This document shows positions 38,760-46,698 of a DNA stretch of 64,000 nt, in pieces. The translations under genes and the position numbers were made by a program. Numbering within the stretch: the stretch's first letter is position 1; every line of letters starts with the position of its first letter. The notes under the pieces are model-generated. The model saw only the letters and a program-made list of their open reading frames with translations. It made no database searches and was not told where the DNA came from. Location of the stretch: NCBI RefSeq assembly GCF_030643805.1, contig NZ_CP094656.1:1922001-1986000 (forward strand), read 5' to 3'. Origin of the DNA: Alkalihalobacillus sp. AL-G. GTDB taxonomy: Bacteria; Bacillota; Bacilli; Bacillales; Fictibacillaceae.

Positions 38760-39710
38760 TTGAAAACATTCCGTATTGATTTTAACTTGATGAACAAAGA
38801 CATGACTTTTCCTCCTACAGCTATGGCAGTAGGTTATTTTGACGGTATTCACCGCGGTCATAAACAAGTGATTGACAAAGCGAAACAGATTGCGGATGAG
38901 CACGATTACGAATCCGCTGTCATGACGTTTGATCCGCATCCATCCGTCGTACTTGGTAAAGGTACTGGTGAACATGAACACATCACACCTGTAGAAGACA
39001 AGGTGGAAATCATGGAGGACCTTGGAATCGACCGGCTTTACATTATAACCTTCAGTAAGGAGTTTGCATCTCTGACTCCTCAGGAATTTGTAGATTTATT
39101 CGTCATCGGTTTTAACGTAAAACATGTCGTTGCTGGATTTGATTTTTCCTTTGGTAAAAAAGGAGAAGGTACGATGGAAACACTTCCTTTCCACTCAAGA
39201 GGTAAATTTGACCATACAACCGTTGATAAGGTTGCTATTAATGGGGAAAAAGTGAGCTCAACTTTGATCCGAACATTGATACGCACTGGGTCTGTAGAGC
39301 GGATTCCGAATTACATGGGCCGCCGGTATCGTCTGAGAGGATCCGTTGTACGAGGTGAACAACGAGGGAGTACGATTGGGTTTCCGACTGCGAATATTTT
39401 GCCGGCTGATTCATATTTGTTTCCTGCAACAGGTGTATATGCAGTGAAACTATTCGTTAACGCAAACTGGTACAAAGGCGTTTGCAACGTAGGCTATAAA
39501 CCGACTTTTCATAATGAAATGGAAGGACTGCCATCAGTGGAAGTGCACTTGTTCTGTTTTAATCAATCGATCTATGGCGAAAAGGTTATTGTAGAATGGT
39601 GTCAGCGTCTTCGCGATGAAAAAAAGTTTTCATCTGCGGAAGAATTAATTAAACAAATATCAATAGATAGTGAGATGGCGATGGCATACTTCGAAAACTC
39701 TTCAGAGTGA
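38760..39710 (+). CDS. ribF: Bifunctional riboflavin kinase / FAD synthetase
   Basis: Makes FMN and then FAD. The N-terminal nucleotidyltransferase domain has VGYFDGIHRGHKQVI and VVAGFDFSFGKKGEG; the C-terminal riboflavin kinase domain has RGSTIGFPTANI. AGGTGG (38749-38754) lies 5 bases before TTG at 38760; this gives 316 aa, the same as B. subtilis RibC, and is preferred to GTG at 38751. B. subtilis names: ribC/ribF. No FMN riboswitch precedes it. Confidence 0.96.
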   Translation: MKTFRIDFNLMNKDMTFPPTAMAVGYFDGIHRGHKQVIDKAKQIADEHDYESAVMTFDPHPSVVLGKGTGEHEHITPVEDKVEIMEDLGIDRLYIITFSKEFASLTPQEFVDLFVIGFNVKHVVAGFDFSFGKKGEGTMETLPFHSRGKFDHTTVDKVAINGEKVSSTLIRTLIRTGSVERIPNYMGRRYRLRGSVVRGEQRGSTIGFPTANILPADSYLFPATGVYAVKLFVNANWYKGVCNVGYKPTFHNEMEGLPSVEVHLFCFNQSIYGEKVIVEWCQRLRDEKKFSSAEELIKQISIDSEMAMAYFENSSE

Positions 39711-39715
39711 ATGGG

Positions 39716-39744
39716 TTGCAATTAAGCTCAAAAAGATGTATTCT
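39716..39744 (+). promoter_or_regulatory. Candidate sigma-A promoter of rpsO
   Basis: TTGCAA (39716-39721), a 17-base spacer and TATTCT (39739-39744). It starts immediately after the ribF stop. The predicted start is near 39751, at the 14-base palindrome TGTACAATTGTACA (39751-39764). Confidence 0.6.
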
Positions 39745-39750
39745 TGAACA

Positions 39751-39839
39751 TGTACAATTGTACAGAACCGTTTCTTGGCAAAGCGAATCACCGACGTTTG
39801 CTAGGGAATCGGGGATTATCAGAAAAGGAGGTGAATGGG
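39751..39839 (+). promoter_or_regulatory. Structured rpsO leader, probable S15 autoregulatory RNA
   Basis: CTTGGCAAA(G)CG (39774-39785) pairs with CGTTTGCTAGG (39795-39805): nine base pairs, one bulged G, two more pairs and a 9-base loop. CCG (39768) can pair with CGG (39810) below it. AAAGGAGG follows at once. Bacillales rpsO genes are known to be repressed by S15 binding to such leaders. Assignment to a particular leader class was not tested. Confidence 0.6.
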
Positions 39840-40109
39840 ATGGCTATTTCACAAGAACGTAAGAATAATTTGATCGAAGAATATAAGACTCATGATAATG
39901 ATACAGGGTCTCCAGAAGTACAGATTGCTATCCTTACTGAGCAAATTAACGAATTAAACGATCATCTACGAACTCATAAGAAAGATCATCACTCACGTCG
40001 TGGTCTTCTAAAAATGGTTGGTAAGCGTCGTAATTTGTTAACGTACTTACGTAATAAAGACGTAACACGCTATCGTACACTAATCAACAAGCTTGGTTTA
40101 CGTCGATAG
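39840..40109 (+). CDS. rpsO: 30S ribosomal protein S15
   Basis: Primary 16S rRNA-binding protein that also contacts the 23S bridge. The 89 aa protein has [19 protein letters not shown] and [18 protein letters not shown], the rRNA-contacting segments. AAAGGAGG lies 9 bases before the ATG at 39840; in-frame extension upstream has no support. Confidence 0.97.
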   Translation: MAISQERKNNLIEEYKTHDNDTGSPEVQIAILTEQINELNDHLRTHKKDHHSRRGLLKMVGKRRNLLTYLRNKDVTRYRTLINKLGLRR

Positions 40110-40115
40110 TCAGAA

Positions 40116-40141
40116 AAAAGCGGGTTAGTCCCGCTTTTTTT
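40116..40141 (+). terminator. Terminator after rpsO
   Basis: AAAAGCGGG-TTAGT-CCCGCTTTTTTT: an 8 to 9-bp stem with a T-tract. Confidence 0.92.
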
Positions 40142-40155
40142 GTACGTTTAGAAGG

Positions 40156-40300
40156 TATAAGAGGTTGTTCAAAAAGTATCCAAGGGCTCATGTACATGCG
40201 TCTACAAGAGGTAAGCTTCTTCGGTACAACTCGTAGTCTTCGTGCAAGTACCGCTCGTTGATAAACGGCGAATTTCTGTGCTACTCGGCTTTTCCGGTCC
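40156..40300. repeat. Dispersed repeat, first tandem copy before pnp
   Basis: The left end TATAAGAGGTTGTTCAAAAA begins at 40156; the interior (AGGGCTCATGTACATGCG, TCTACAAG, GGTACAACTCGTAG, GTGCAAGTACCG) matches the copy before tsf. The right half degenerates and runs straight into the next copy without a clear right terminus. Confidence 0.75.
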
Positions 40301-40462
40301 AAAGTATGAGCATATGCACCTGCGTCTACAAGCTTATCTTCTCAGAAGGCTTTCTCGGTGCAACTCGCAGTATTTATGCAAGTTTCGCTCGTCGCTTCGG
40401 TCCTCAAAGCTGTTGTGCCTGGAACTTCTTGTTTCTGATTCGTCTACTTTTTGAAATCACAC
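40301..40462. repeat. Dispersed repeat, second tandem copy before pnp
   Basis: Starts AAAGTATGAGCATATGCACC and keeps the right half: GTCGCTTCGGTCCTCAAAGC, GCCTGGAACTTCTTGTTTCT and the right end CTACTTTTTGAAATCACAC. The right half is nearly the same as in the tsf copy. The two copies and the fragment that follows occupy most of the 466-base rpsO-pnp gap. Confidence 0.8.
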
Positions 40463-40508
40463 TATAAGAGCTTGTTCAAAAAGTCCGGTCAAATTGCCTT
40501 TTTGATTA
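40463..40508. repeat. Short form of the dispersed repeat beside the pnp promoter
   Basis: TATAAGAGCTTGTTCAAAAA starts at 40463, abutting the right end of the previous copy, and GCCTTTTTGATTAC closes it at about 40508. There is no conserved interior. The closing T-run supplies the proposed pnp -35. Confidence 0.6.
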
Positions 40509-40527
40509 CAAAATTTTGGGTTATAAT
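40499..40527 (+). promoter_or_regulatory. Candidate sigma-A promoter of pnp
   Basis: TTTTTG (40499-40504, a weak -35), a 17-base spacer and a perfect TATAAT (40522-40527). About 40 bases of leader follow before the pnp start. Confidence 0.5.
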
Positions 40528-40575
40528 AAATAATGGTAGCAATAATTTGAAGTTTGAGAGGAGTTCTCACAGAAT

Positions 40576-42681
40576 ATGGAGCATAATAAGCACGTTTATT
40601 CCCTTGACTGGGGTGGTCGTAAACTGACCATTGAGACTGGGAACCTAGCTAAACAGGCTAATGGCGCCGTTATGGTTCGCTATGGTGATACAGCGGTACT
40701 ATCAACTGCAACTGCATCAAAAGAACCAAAAAACTTAAGTTTCTTTCCGTTAACAGTTAACTATGAGGAACGACTATATGCGGTCGGGAAAATTCCTGGT
40801 GGTTTCATAAAACGAGAAGGAAGACCAAGTGAAAAGGCAGTACTTGCATCCCGTTTGATTGATCGACCGATTCGTCCTTTGTTTGCTGATGGTTTCCGTA
40901 ACGAAGTACAAGTCATCAGTATTGTTATGAGTGTCGATCAGGATTGTTCATCTGAAATGGCAGCAATGTTCGGATCCTCATTAGCTCTTACTGTATCTGA
41001 CATTCCGTTCGAAGGTCCAATCGCTGGTGTAACAGTAGGACGTATCAATGAAGAATTTGTCATCAATCCTACTATTGAACAGAAGGAACAAAGTGACATT
41101 TCCCTAATCGTTGCTGGAACGAAAGAAGCCATCAACATGGTGGAAGCTGGTGCAGATGAAGTACCAGAAGAAGTAATGCTTGAAGCGGTCATGTTCGGTC
41201 ATGATGAAATTAAAAAGCTTGTCGAATTCCAGGAAATGATTGCCAAGGAAATTGGAAAAGAAAAGACACAAGTGAAGCTTCACCAGCTTGATACAGATCT
41301 TACAGAAGAAGTTCGTAGTAAATTCATAGCTGACGTTAAGGAAGCGGTTAAAGTAGTTGAGAAGCATGCACGTCGAGATGCATTGGATGCAGTCTCAGAT
41401 AAAGTGCTTGCCGAATATGAAGATGATGAGGAAAAAGCAACAGAGACGAAAGAAATTTTACATACACTCATCAAAGAAGAGGTGCGCCGTTTAATTCTGA
41501 TCGATAAGGTGCGTCCTGACGGTAGAAAGATCGATGAAATCCGTCCACTTTCTTCTGACACAGGTTTACTTCCAAGAGCCCATGGTTCTGGGTTATTCAC
41601 ACGAGGTCAGACACAGGCGTTAAGTATTTGTACCCTTGGTGCACTTGGAGATGTTCAGGTCCTTGATGGATTAGATATTGAAGAATCGAAAAGATTCATG
41701 CATCATTATAATTTCCCTCCGTTCAGTGTAGGAGAAACCGGATTCATGCGTGGACCAGGACGTCGGGAAATCGGACATGGAGCCCTTGGGGAACGAGCAC
41801 TCGAACCTGTAGTTCCTTCCGAAGCGGATTTCCCATATACGATAAGACTTGTAAGTGAGGTACTTGAATCAAACGGGTCGTCCTCACAGGCGAGTATTTG
41901 CGCAAGCACAATGGCGATGATGGATGCAGGTGTACCGATTAAAGCACCAGTTGCTGGAATTGCGATGGGACTCATCAGTGACGGGGATGATGTAACCGTA
42001 CTTACAGATATTCAAGGGATGGAAGATCACCTTGGTGATATGGATTTTAAAGTAGCCGGAACGAAGCAAGGTGTTACAGCGCTCCAAATGGATATTAAAA
42101 TCTCTGGAATCAGCCGAGAAACCCTTCAAGAAGCATTATTCCAAGCGAGAGAAGGCAGAATGGCCATCCTTGATTCAATGCTAAGTACAATTTCCGAGCC
42201 CCGCAATCAGTTGTCTCGGTACGCTCCAAAGATCTTGACAATGAAAATCAATCCGGATAAGATTCGCGATGTAATAGGTCCAAGCGGAAAAGTGATCAAT
42301 AAAATCATCGAAGAAACCGGAGTGAAAATCGACATTGAGCAAGACGGCATGGTATTCATCGCCTCAGCAGATGAATCGATGAACCAAAAAGCAAAGAAAA
42401 CAATCGAAGACATCGTTCGCGAAGTGGAAGTCGGAGAAGTGTACCTCGGGAAAGTAAAACGAATCGAAAAGTTTGGTGCATTCGTAGAACTGTTCAGTGG
42501 TAAAGATGGTCTCGTCCACATTTCCGAGCTTGCGGAAGAACGTATACCAAAAGTTGAGGACGTTGTGAAACTTGGAGATGAAATCCTCGTAAAAGTAACG
42601 GAAATCGACAATCAAGGCCGGGTCAACCTTTCACGGAAGGCTGTTATAAAAGAACAAAAGAAAGCACAAGAGCAAAAGTAA
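40576..42681 (+). CDS. pnp: Polyribonucleotide nucleotidyltransferase (PNPase)
   Basis: Phosphorolytic 3'-5' exoribonuclease and degradosome component. Two RNase PH domains (about 1-230 and 310-540; [12 protein letters not shown] and the active-site [19 protein letters not shown] region), then a KH domain ([15 protein letters not shown], about 560-620) and an S1 domain (about 620-695). Length 701 aa, normal for Bacillaceae. GAGAGGAG precedes the ATG. Confidence 0.97.
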   Translation: MEHNKHVYSLDWGGRKLTIETGNLAKQANGAVMVRYGDTAVLSTATASKEPKNLSFFPLTVNYEERLYAVGKIPGGFIKREGRPSEKAVLASRLIDRPIRPLFADGFRNEVQVISIVMSVDQDCSSEMAAMFGSSLALTVSDIPFEGPIAGVTVGRINEEFVINPTIEQKEQSDISLIVAGTKEAINMVEAGADEVPEEVMLEAVMFGHDEIKKLVEFQEMIAKEIGKEKTQVKLHQLDTDLTEEVRSKFIADVKEAVKVVEKHARRDALDAVSDKVLAEYEDDEEKATETKEILHTLIKEEVRRLILIDKVRPDGRKIDEIRPLSSDTGLLPRAHGSGLFTRGQTQALSICTLGALGDVQVLDGLDIEESKRFMHHYNFPPFSVGETGFMRGPGRREIGHGALGERALEPVVPSEADFPYTIRLVSEVLESNGSSSQASICASTMAMMDAGVPIKAPVAGIAMGLISDGDDVTVLTDIQGMEDHLGDMDFKVAGTKQGVTALQMDIKISGISRETLQEALFQAREGRMAILDSMLSTISEPRNQLSRYAPKILTMKINPDKIRDVIGPSGKVINKIIEETGVKIDIEQDGMVFIASADESMNQKAKKTIEDIVREVEVGEVYLGKVKRIEKFGAFVELFSGKDGLVHISELAEERIPKVEDVVKLGDEILVKVTEIDNQGRVNLSRKAVIKEQKKAQEQK

Positions 42682-42714
42682 GAGTCGGATAACTAGTCCG
42701 TCTCTTTTTTTTTT
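42681..42714 (+). terminator. Terminator after pnp
   Basis: AGAGTCGGA / TCCGTCTCT (42681-42689 with 42697-42705) pairs except for one T-T mismatch, followed by a run of nine T. The first base of the stem is the last base of the pnp stop codon. Confidence 0.85.
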
Positions 42715-42801
42715 GCCTTTTTTACCTTGTTCTATCTTGTCCGGTCAAATCATAACCTTTAAATAGAGGCAATAATCAGTGTTGGAAAGGGGAGAGTGGG
42801 T

Positions 42802-43806
42802 TTGAGACGGCATATTCATATTGTTATAGTTGTTGTTTTACTCATAGTCACATACTCGATAATTCAAAACCCCTTGTCACATCGATATATAGAGACATTA
42901 AAAGGAACATCCCAACCAGTTTCCAATCAGAAGGTTCATCCGGATAAATTATTGGAACAAATAAAAACGTATGCATCGAAGCGAAATGAATTACCAATCA
43001 ATGCCCGAATAGATCCTGTATGGAAAGCGATCCCGGGTTATAATGGTATCCTTGTTGATGTAGATGCATCGTATGACCGGATGAAAAAGAAGGGAAAATT
43101 CGATTTGTCGTTGATCGTTTACAAGCAAACATCCCCAGAAGTAACTCTCAACGACCTACCGCCTGCCCCTATTTTTCGTGGGAACCCTAATAAACCGATG
43201 GTCACTTTTTTAATAAACGTTGCATGGGGGAACGAATACCTACCAGGAATGCTTGAAACATTGAAAGAACACAAAATACACGTGACATTTTTCCTTGATG
43301 GATCCTGGGTCAGGAAAAACCAAGAGATGGCGAAAATCATATACGAGGAAGGTCATGAAATCGGCAACCACGCATATTCACATCCGGATATGAGAACGTT
43401 GACGAATGGTCGTATTGAAGAGGAAATCCGCAAGACGAACGAAATGATTGAAAGCACCTTAAATGTGACTCCCGCTTGGTTTGCACCACCTAGTGGCAGT
43501 TGGACGAACAATGTCGTCAATGTTGCTGCTTCACTAAAAATGAAGACGATTCTTTGGTCTGTTGATACAATCGATTGGAGGAAGCCTGATCCTGAACAAA
43601 TGGCGAATCGAATTATCGACAACATACACCCAGGAGCAGTTGTTCTTATGCATCCAACTGTGTCTACTGAGAAAGCTTTGGATCAAATGATCAAAGGAGT
43701 CCAAGAAAAAGGTTATTCAATCGGAACCGTCTCCCAGCTAATGAATGAAAAGCGGGTTATACGTTCAGATACAAAGGTAGATTTCGACAAAAAATTGTCG
43801 AAATAG
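42802..43806 (+). CDS. ylxY: Polysaccharide deacetylase family protein YlxY
   Basis: A 334 aa NodB-type protein with an N-terminal membrane anchor/signal (RRHIHIVIVVVLLIVTYSI). Typical NodB motif 1 (T-F-D-D) is replaced: at the expected site the sequence reads VTFLINVAWGNEY. Motif 2 is EIGNHAYSHPDM, and WFAPPSGSW and LMHP are recognisable. TTG at 42802 lies 7 bases from AAAGGGGAG and is preferred to GTG at 42796. In B. subtilis ylxY is sporulation-associated with unclear activity. Confidence 0.88.
   Translation: MRRHIHIVIVVVLLIVTYSIIQNPLSHRYIETLKGTSQPVSNQKVHPDKLLEQIKTYASKRNELPINARIDPVWKAIPGYNGILVDVDASYDRMKKKGKFDLSLIVYKQTSPEVTLNDLPPAPIFRGNPNKPMVTFLINVAWGNEYLPGMLETLKEHKIHVTFFLDGSWVRKNQEMAKIIYEEGHEIGNHAYSHPDMRTLTNGRIEEEIRKTNEMIESTLNVTPAWFAPPSGSWTNNVVNVAASLKMKTILWSVDTIDWRKPDPEQMANRIIDNIHPGAVVLMHPTVSTEKALDQMIKGVQEKGYSIGTVSQLMNEKRVIRSDTKVDFDKKLSK
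43781..43804. promoter_or_regulatory. Inverted pair of perfect Spo0A boxes
   Basis: ATTTCGACAA-AAAA-TTGTCGAAAT is a perfect 10-bp inverted repeat. It contains TTCGACAA (43783-43790) and TTGTCGAA (43795-43802), each an exact Spo0A box, in opposite orientation. It covers the last codons of ylxY and overlaps the -35 of the candidate mlpA promoter. Read as RNA it is also a hairpin, but no T-tract follows. Confidence 0.55.
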
Positions 43807-43825
43807 TACTTAAGTGTGGTATAGT
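43795..43825 (+). promoter_or_regulatory. Candidate mlpA promoter overlapping a Spo0A box
   Basis: TTGTCG (43795-43800), a long 19-base spacer and TATAGT (43820-43825) with an extended TG (TGGTATAGT). The 19-base spacing with a 0A box over the -35 resembles Spo0A-activated sigma-A promoters. Confidence 0.5.
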
Positions 43826-43926
43826 GGTTTTAGAAGTTAGACAAAAGAACCATAATTATACTTATAGAGGATGCCCAAATAATACATAGTTTTTCCTGTT
43901 GGTTGAATGAATTAGGAGGATAAATA

Positions 43927-45168
43927 TTGATTACCAAACATACATGTAAAAATGGAGTTCGTATTGTAACGGAAAATATTCCAACAGTTCGTTCAGTTGC
44001 GATTGGAATATGGATTGGAACAGGATCTCGATTTGAAGATAAAAACAACAACGGTATTTCCCATTTTCTCGAACATATGTTTTTCAAAGGTACAAAAACG
44101 AGAAGTGCAAGAGAGATTGCTGAGTCATTTGACTCCATTGGAGGTCAGGTTAATGCTTTTACGTCAAAAGAGTACACCTGTTATTATTCAAAAGTTTTGG
44201 ACAAACATGCCGACTATGCACTAGATACACTTGCTGATATGTTCTTTAATTCGACATTTGTAGATGAGGAATTGGTGAAGGAAAAAAATGTTGTCTTAGA
44301 GGAAATTAAGATGTATGAGGATACACCAGATGATATCGTTCATGATCTGCTGAGTCAGGCAACCTACAGTCACCATCCACTTGCCTACCCGATCCTAGGA
44401 ACTGAACAGACATTGAAATCTTTCACAGGTGATTCACTGCGTAAGTATATGAATGAATATTATACACCTGATAATATCGTGATCTCTATTGCTGGTAACA
44501 TCGATGCCTCATTTATTCAAAAAGTTGAAGATTATTTTGGGGGTTTTAAAACTGAACATACAAAGCCTGAAATGATCAAACCTCAATTTTGTGCTGAAAA
44601 AAAGGCACGTAAGAAAGAGACAGAGCAGGCACATCTTTGCCTTGGATATGAAGGACTTCCTGTTGGGGATGACAGCATTTTTGATTTGATCGTATTGAAT
44701 AATATCTTTGGCGGAAGCATGAGCAGTCGATTATTCCAAGAAGTTCGCGAACAACGAGGATTGGCTTACTCAGTATTTTCTTATCACTCCGCACATCTTG
44801 ATACAGGGGTATTCAACATTTATGCAGGTACAGCGCCTGGTCAGATCGATGAGGTTTACAAAACGATCGACTCTATCATTGACTCTCTTAAACAAAACGG
44901 TGTAACAGATAAAGAGGTTTCCAACAGTAAAGAGCAAATTAAAGGTAATTTGATGTTGAGTTTGGAAAGTACTAATAGTCGTATGAGTCGAAATGGAAGG
45001 CACGAGCTTTTGTTGAAGCATCATCGATCGTTGGATGAAATGACGGAGCGTATTGATGCAGTGTCCAAACAAAACGTAGACCGGTTGGTCCATTCGATTT
45101 TTTCAAATGACTTTTCTAGCTCATTGATTAGCCCAACTGGACAATTTCCATCTAAATTCCCGAATTAA
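43927..45168 (+). CDS. mlpA: M16 zinc metalloprotease MlpA (YmxG)
   Basis: Insulinase/processing-peptidase family protein of 413 aa. The zinc motif HFLEH is at residues 46-50, and the third ligand Glu lies in KNVVLEEIKMYEDTPDD. The C-terminal M16 half (GGSMSSRLFQEVREQRGLAYS) is complete. The start is TTG at 43927, with AGGAGG (43914-43919) 7 bases upstream. In B. subtilis mlpA has been linked to extracellular protease control; the substrate is not known. Confidence 0.95.
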   Translation: MITKHTCKNGVRIVTENIPTVRSVAIGIWIGTGSRFEDKNNNGISHFLEHMFFKGTKTRSAREIAESFDSIGGQVNAFTSKEYTCYYSKVLDKHADYALDTLADMFFNSTFVDEELVKEKNVVLEEIKMYEDTPDDIVHDLLSQATYSHHPLAYPILGTEQTLKSFTGDSLRKYMNEYYTPDNIVISIAGNIDASFIQKVEDYFGGFKTEHTKPEMIKPQFCAEKKARKKETEQAHLCLGYEGLPVGDDSIFDLIVLNNIFGGSMSSRLFQEVREQRGLAYSVFSYHSAHLDTGVFNIYAGTAPGQIDEVYKTIDSIIDSLKQNGVTDKEVSNSKEQIKGNLMLSLESTNSRMSRNGRHELLLKHHRSLDEMTERIDAVSKQNVDRLVHSIFSNDFSSSLISPTGQFPSKFPN

Positions 45169-45186
45169 AATATAATGAAAAAGAGG

Positions 45187-45231
45187 GGGCTGACTCCAAC
45201 ATCGATAGTTGATGTTGAAGTCAGCCCTTTT
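45187..45231 (+). terminator. Terminator after mlpA
   Basis: GGGCTGACTCCAACATC / GATGTTGAAGTCAGCCC pairs over 17 positions with one mismatch, a 7-base loop and TTTT. Confidence 0.85.
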
Positions 45232-45320
45232 GAACCTTTTAGAAGTGCATTTACAATTAGAAGCTTTAAAGGTACTAATTAATGTTACATGGTAATTCTG
45301 AGTTTTTGCTCATATATATG

Positions 45321-45421
45321 TATAAGGGTTGTTCAAAAGGTAACGAAGGGCTCGCTGTAACGTATTTAGTCGAAGTTCCATAAGCTTCTGAATAGTCTAT
45401 TTTTGAAACTTACTATAAAAA
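45321..45421. repeat. Mid-length form of the dispersed repeat before ylmC
   Basis: Left end TATAAGGGTTGTTCAAAAGG (45321-45340), a short GAAGGGCTCGCTGTAACG remnant of the interior, and right end TATTTTTGAAACTTACTATAA (about 45399-45419). The central TACAACTCGTAG block is missing. Confidence 0.65.
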
Positions 45422-45442
45422 CATATGTACTGGAGGCTAATG

Positions 45443-45703
45443 ATGAGACTAAGTGAAATTTTAGGTAAAGAAATGATTGATTACACGAAAGGTGAAAAGT
45501 TAGGAGTTCTTTCACATGCAGAATTTACGATTGATGAACATTCTGGATACATACACTCTCTTGAAATTCCAGTATCCCAATGGAATGGGTGGAGAAAACA
45601 AAAATCAACGATACGTTTTCAATGGAACAAAATCTACCGGGTTGGTGAAGAAACGATTTTGATTGATCCATCACAAGCAGAAGTACAATCCGACTATAAA
45701 TAA
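45443..45703 (+). CDS. ymxH: YlmC/YmxH family sporulation protein (PRC-barrel)
   Basis: An 86 aa protein starting MRLSEILGKEMIDYTKGEKL with the PRC-barrel pattern GVLSHAEFTIDEHSGYIHSL. TGGAGG (45431-45436) lies 6 bases before ATG 45443, so the upstream ATGs at 45425 and 45440 are not used. Located between mlpA and spoVFA as in B. subtilis ymxH; the molecular role is unknown. Confidence 0.9.
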   Translation: MRLSEILGKEMIDYTKGEKLGVLSHAEFTIDEHSGYIHSLEIPVSQWNGWRKQKSTIRFQWNKIYRVGEETILIDPSQAEVQSDYK

Positions 45704-45704
45704 T

Positions 45705-45733
45705 CACCATGATGGTGTCTCCTTCATATGATG
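45705..45733 (+). promoter_or_regulatory. Candidate sigma-K promoter of spoVFA
   Basis: CACC (45705-45708), a 16-base spacer and CATATGATG (45725-45733). The mother-cell sigma-K consensus is mACm, 16-17 bases, CATAnnnTA; only the last base differs. The -35 overlaps a small inverted repeat, CACCAT-G-ATGGTG (45705-45717). spoVF is a sigma-K gene in B. subtilis. Confidence 0.55.
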
Positions 45734-45799
45734 TTGAAGAATCAGCACTTAGATTACTATTCCTCCAATCAAAACCATGAAAGAGGAAGGGGAGGAAGG

Positions 45800-46678
45800 A
45801 TGTTAACAGGAATTAAAGCAGCAATCATCGGTGGAGATGCACGTCAGCTTGAGGTCATACGGAAGTTGACTGAATTAAATGCGACGTTGTATTTAGTCGG
45901 CTTTGATCAATTAGACCATGGTTTTACAGGTGCTAAGAAAGTAGGCCTAGAGGAAATTCCGCTTAATGAACTGAATGCAATTATACTTCCGGTTAGCGGA
46001 AGTGGTTCAACGGGTGAAATTGAAACGATTTTTTCAAACAAAAAAATATATCTTACTGAAGAGATACTTAAACAGACCAATCAAACCTGCACAGTATACT
46101 CTGGAATTACAAATGATTATTTGACAAATTGTACAAAAAGCTTGAATCGAAAACATGTCAAGCTGTTCGAGCGGGATGATGTAGCTATTTACAACTCGAT
46201 CCCAACCGTTGAAGGCACAATCATGATGGTCATTCAACATACCGATACGACAATTCATCAGTCAAACGTAATGGTTCTTGGGCTTGGGCGTGTAGGTATG
46301 TCTGTAGCACGAACGTTCGCAAATCTTGGGGCAAATGTCTCTGTTGGAGCAAGGAAGTCTGAACACCTTGCACGAATTACGGAAATGGGTTTGAAGGCAT
46401 TTTATCTTAAAGATCTTGAATCAGAAGTGAATAAGGTTGATGTTTGTATAAACACCATACCGATCCAAATTGTAACAGCGAATGTGATTGCTAAAATGCC
46501 AGCTCATACGCTCATTATTGACCTTGCTTCCAAACCGGGAGGAACGGATTTTCGGTTTGCTGAAAAGAGAGGAATCAAAGCATTGTTGGCGCCAGGATTA
46601 CCTGGGATTGTAGCTCCGAAAACTGCGGGTAAAATCATAGCGAATGTATTGACACAACTGCTAATCGCAGATCAATAA
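45800..46678 (+). CDS. spoVFA: Dipicolinate synthase subunit A
   Basis: With SpoVFB it converts dihydrodipicolinate to dipicolinic acid for the spore core. The 292 aa protein has an N-terminal domain from MLTGIKAAIIGGDARQLEVI and a Rossmann NAD(P)-binding segment, VMVLGLGRVGMSVARTFANL. AGGGGAGG precedes the ATG at 45800; the in-frame extension to 45728 has no ribosome-binding site. Also called dpaA. It precedes spoVFB by 20 bases. Confidence 0.95.
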   Translation: MLTGIKAAIIGGDARQLEVIRKLTELNATLYLVGFDQLDHGFTGAKKVGLEEIPLNELNAIILPVSGSGSTGEIETIFSNKKIYLTEEILKQTNQTCTVYSGITNDYLTNCTKSLNRKHVKLFERDDVAIYNSIPTVEGTIMMVIQHTDTTIHQSNVMVLGLGRVGMSVARTFANLGANVSVGARKSEHLARITEMGLKAFYLKDLESEVNKVDVCINTIPIQIVTANVIAKMPAHTLIIDLASKPGGTDFRFAEKRGIKALLAPGLPGIVAPKTAGKIIANVLTQLLIADQ

Positions 46679-46698
46679 TTTGGGAGGGAGCAAGGAGA

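Noticed and set aside
40242-40467. Two overlapping open frames of about 70 codons in the rpsO-pnp gap
   Set aside because: They lie in the repeat copies; the equivalent frame is not kept in the other copies.
43781-43804. LexA operator or plain terminator as explanation of the ylxY-end palindrome
   Set aside because: It does not fit CGAACNNNNGTTCG and no T-tract follows; exact Spo0A boxes explain the sequence better.
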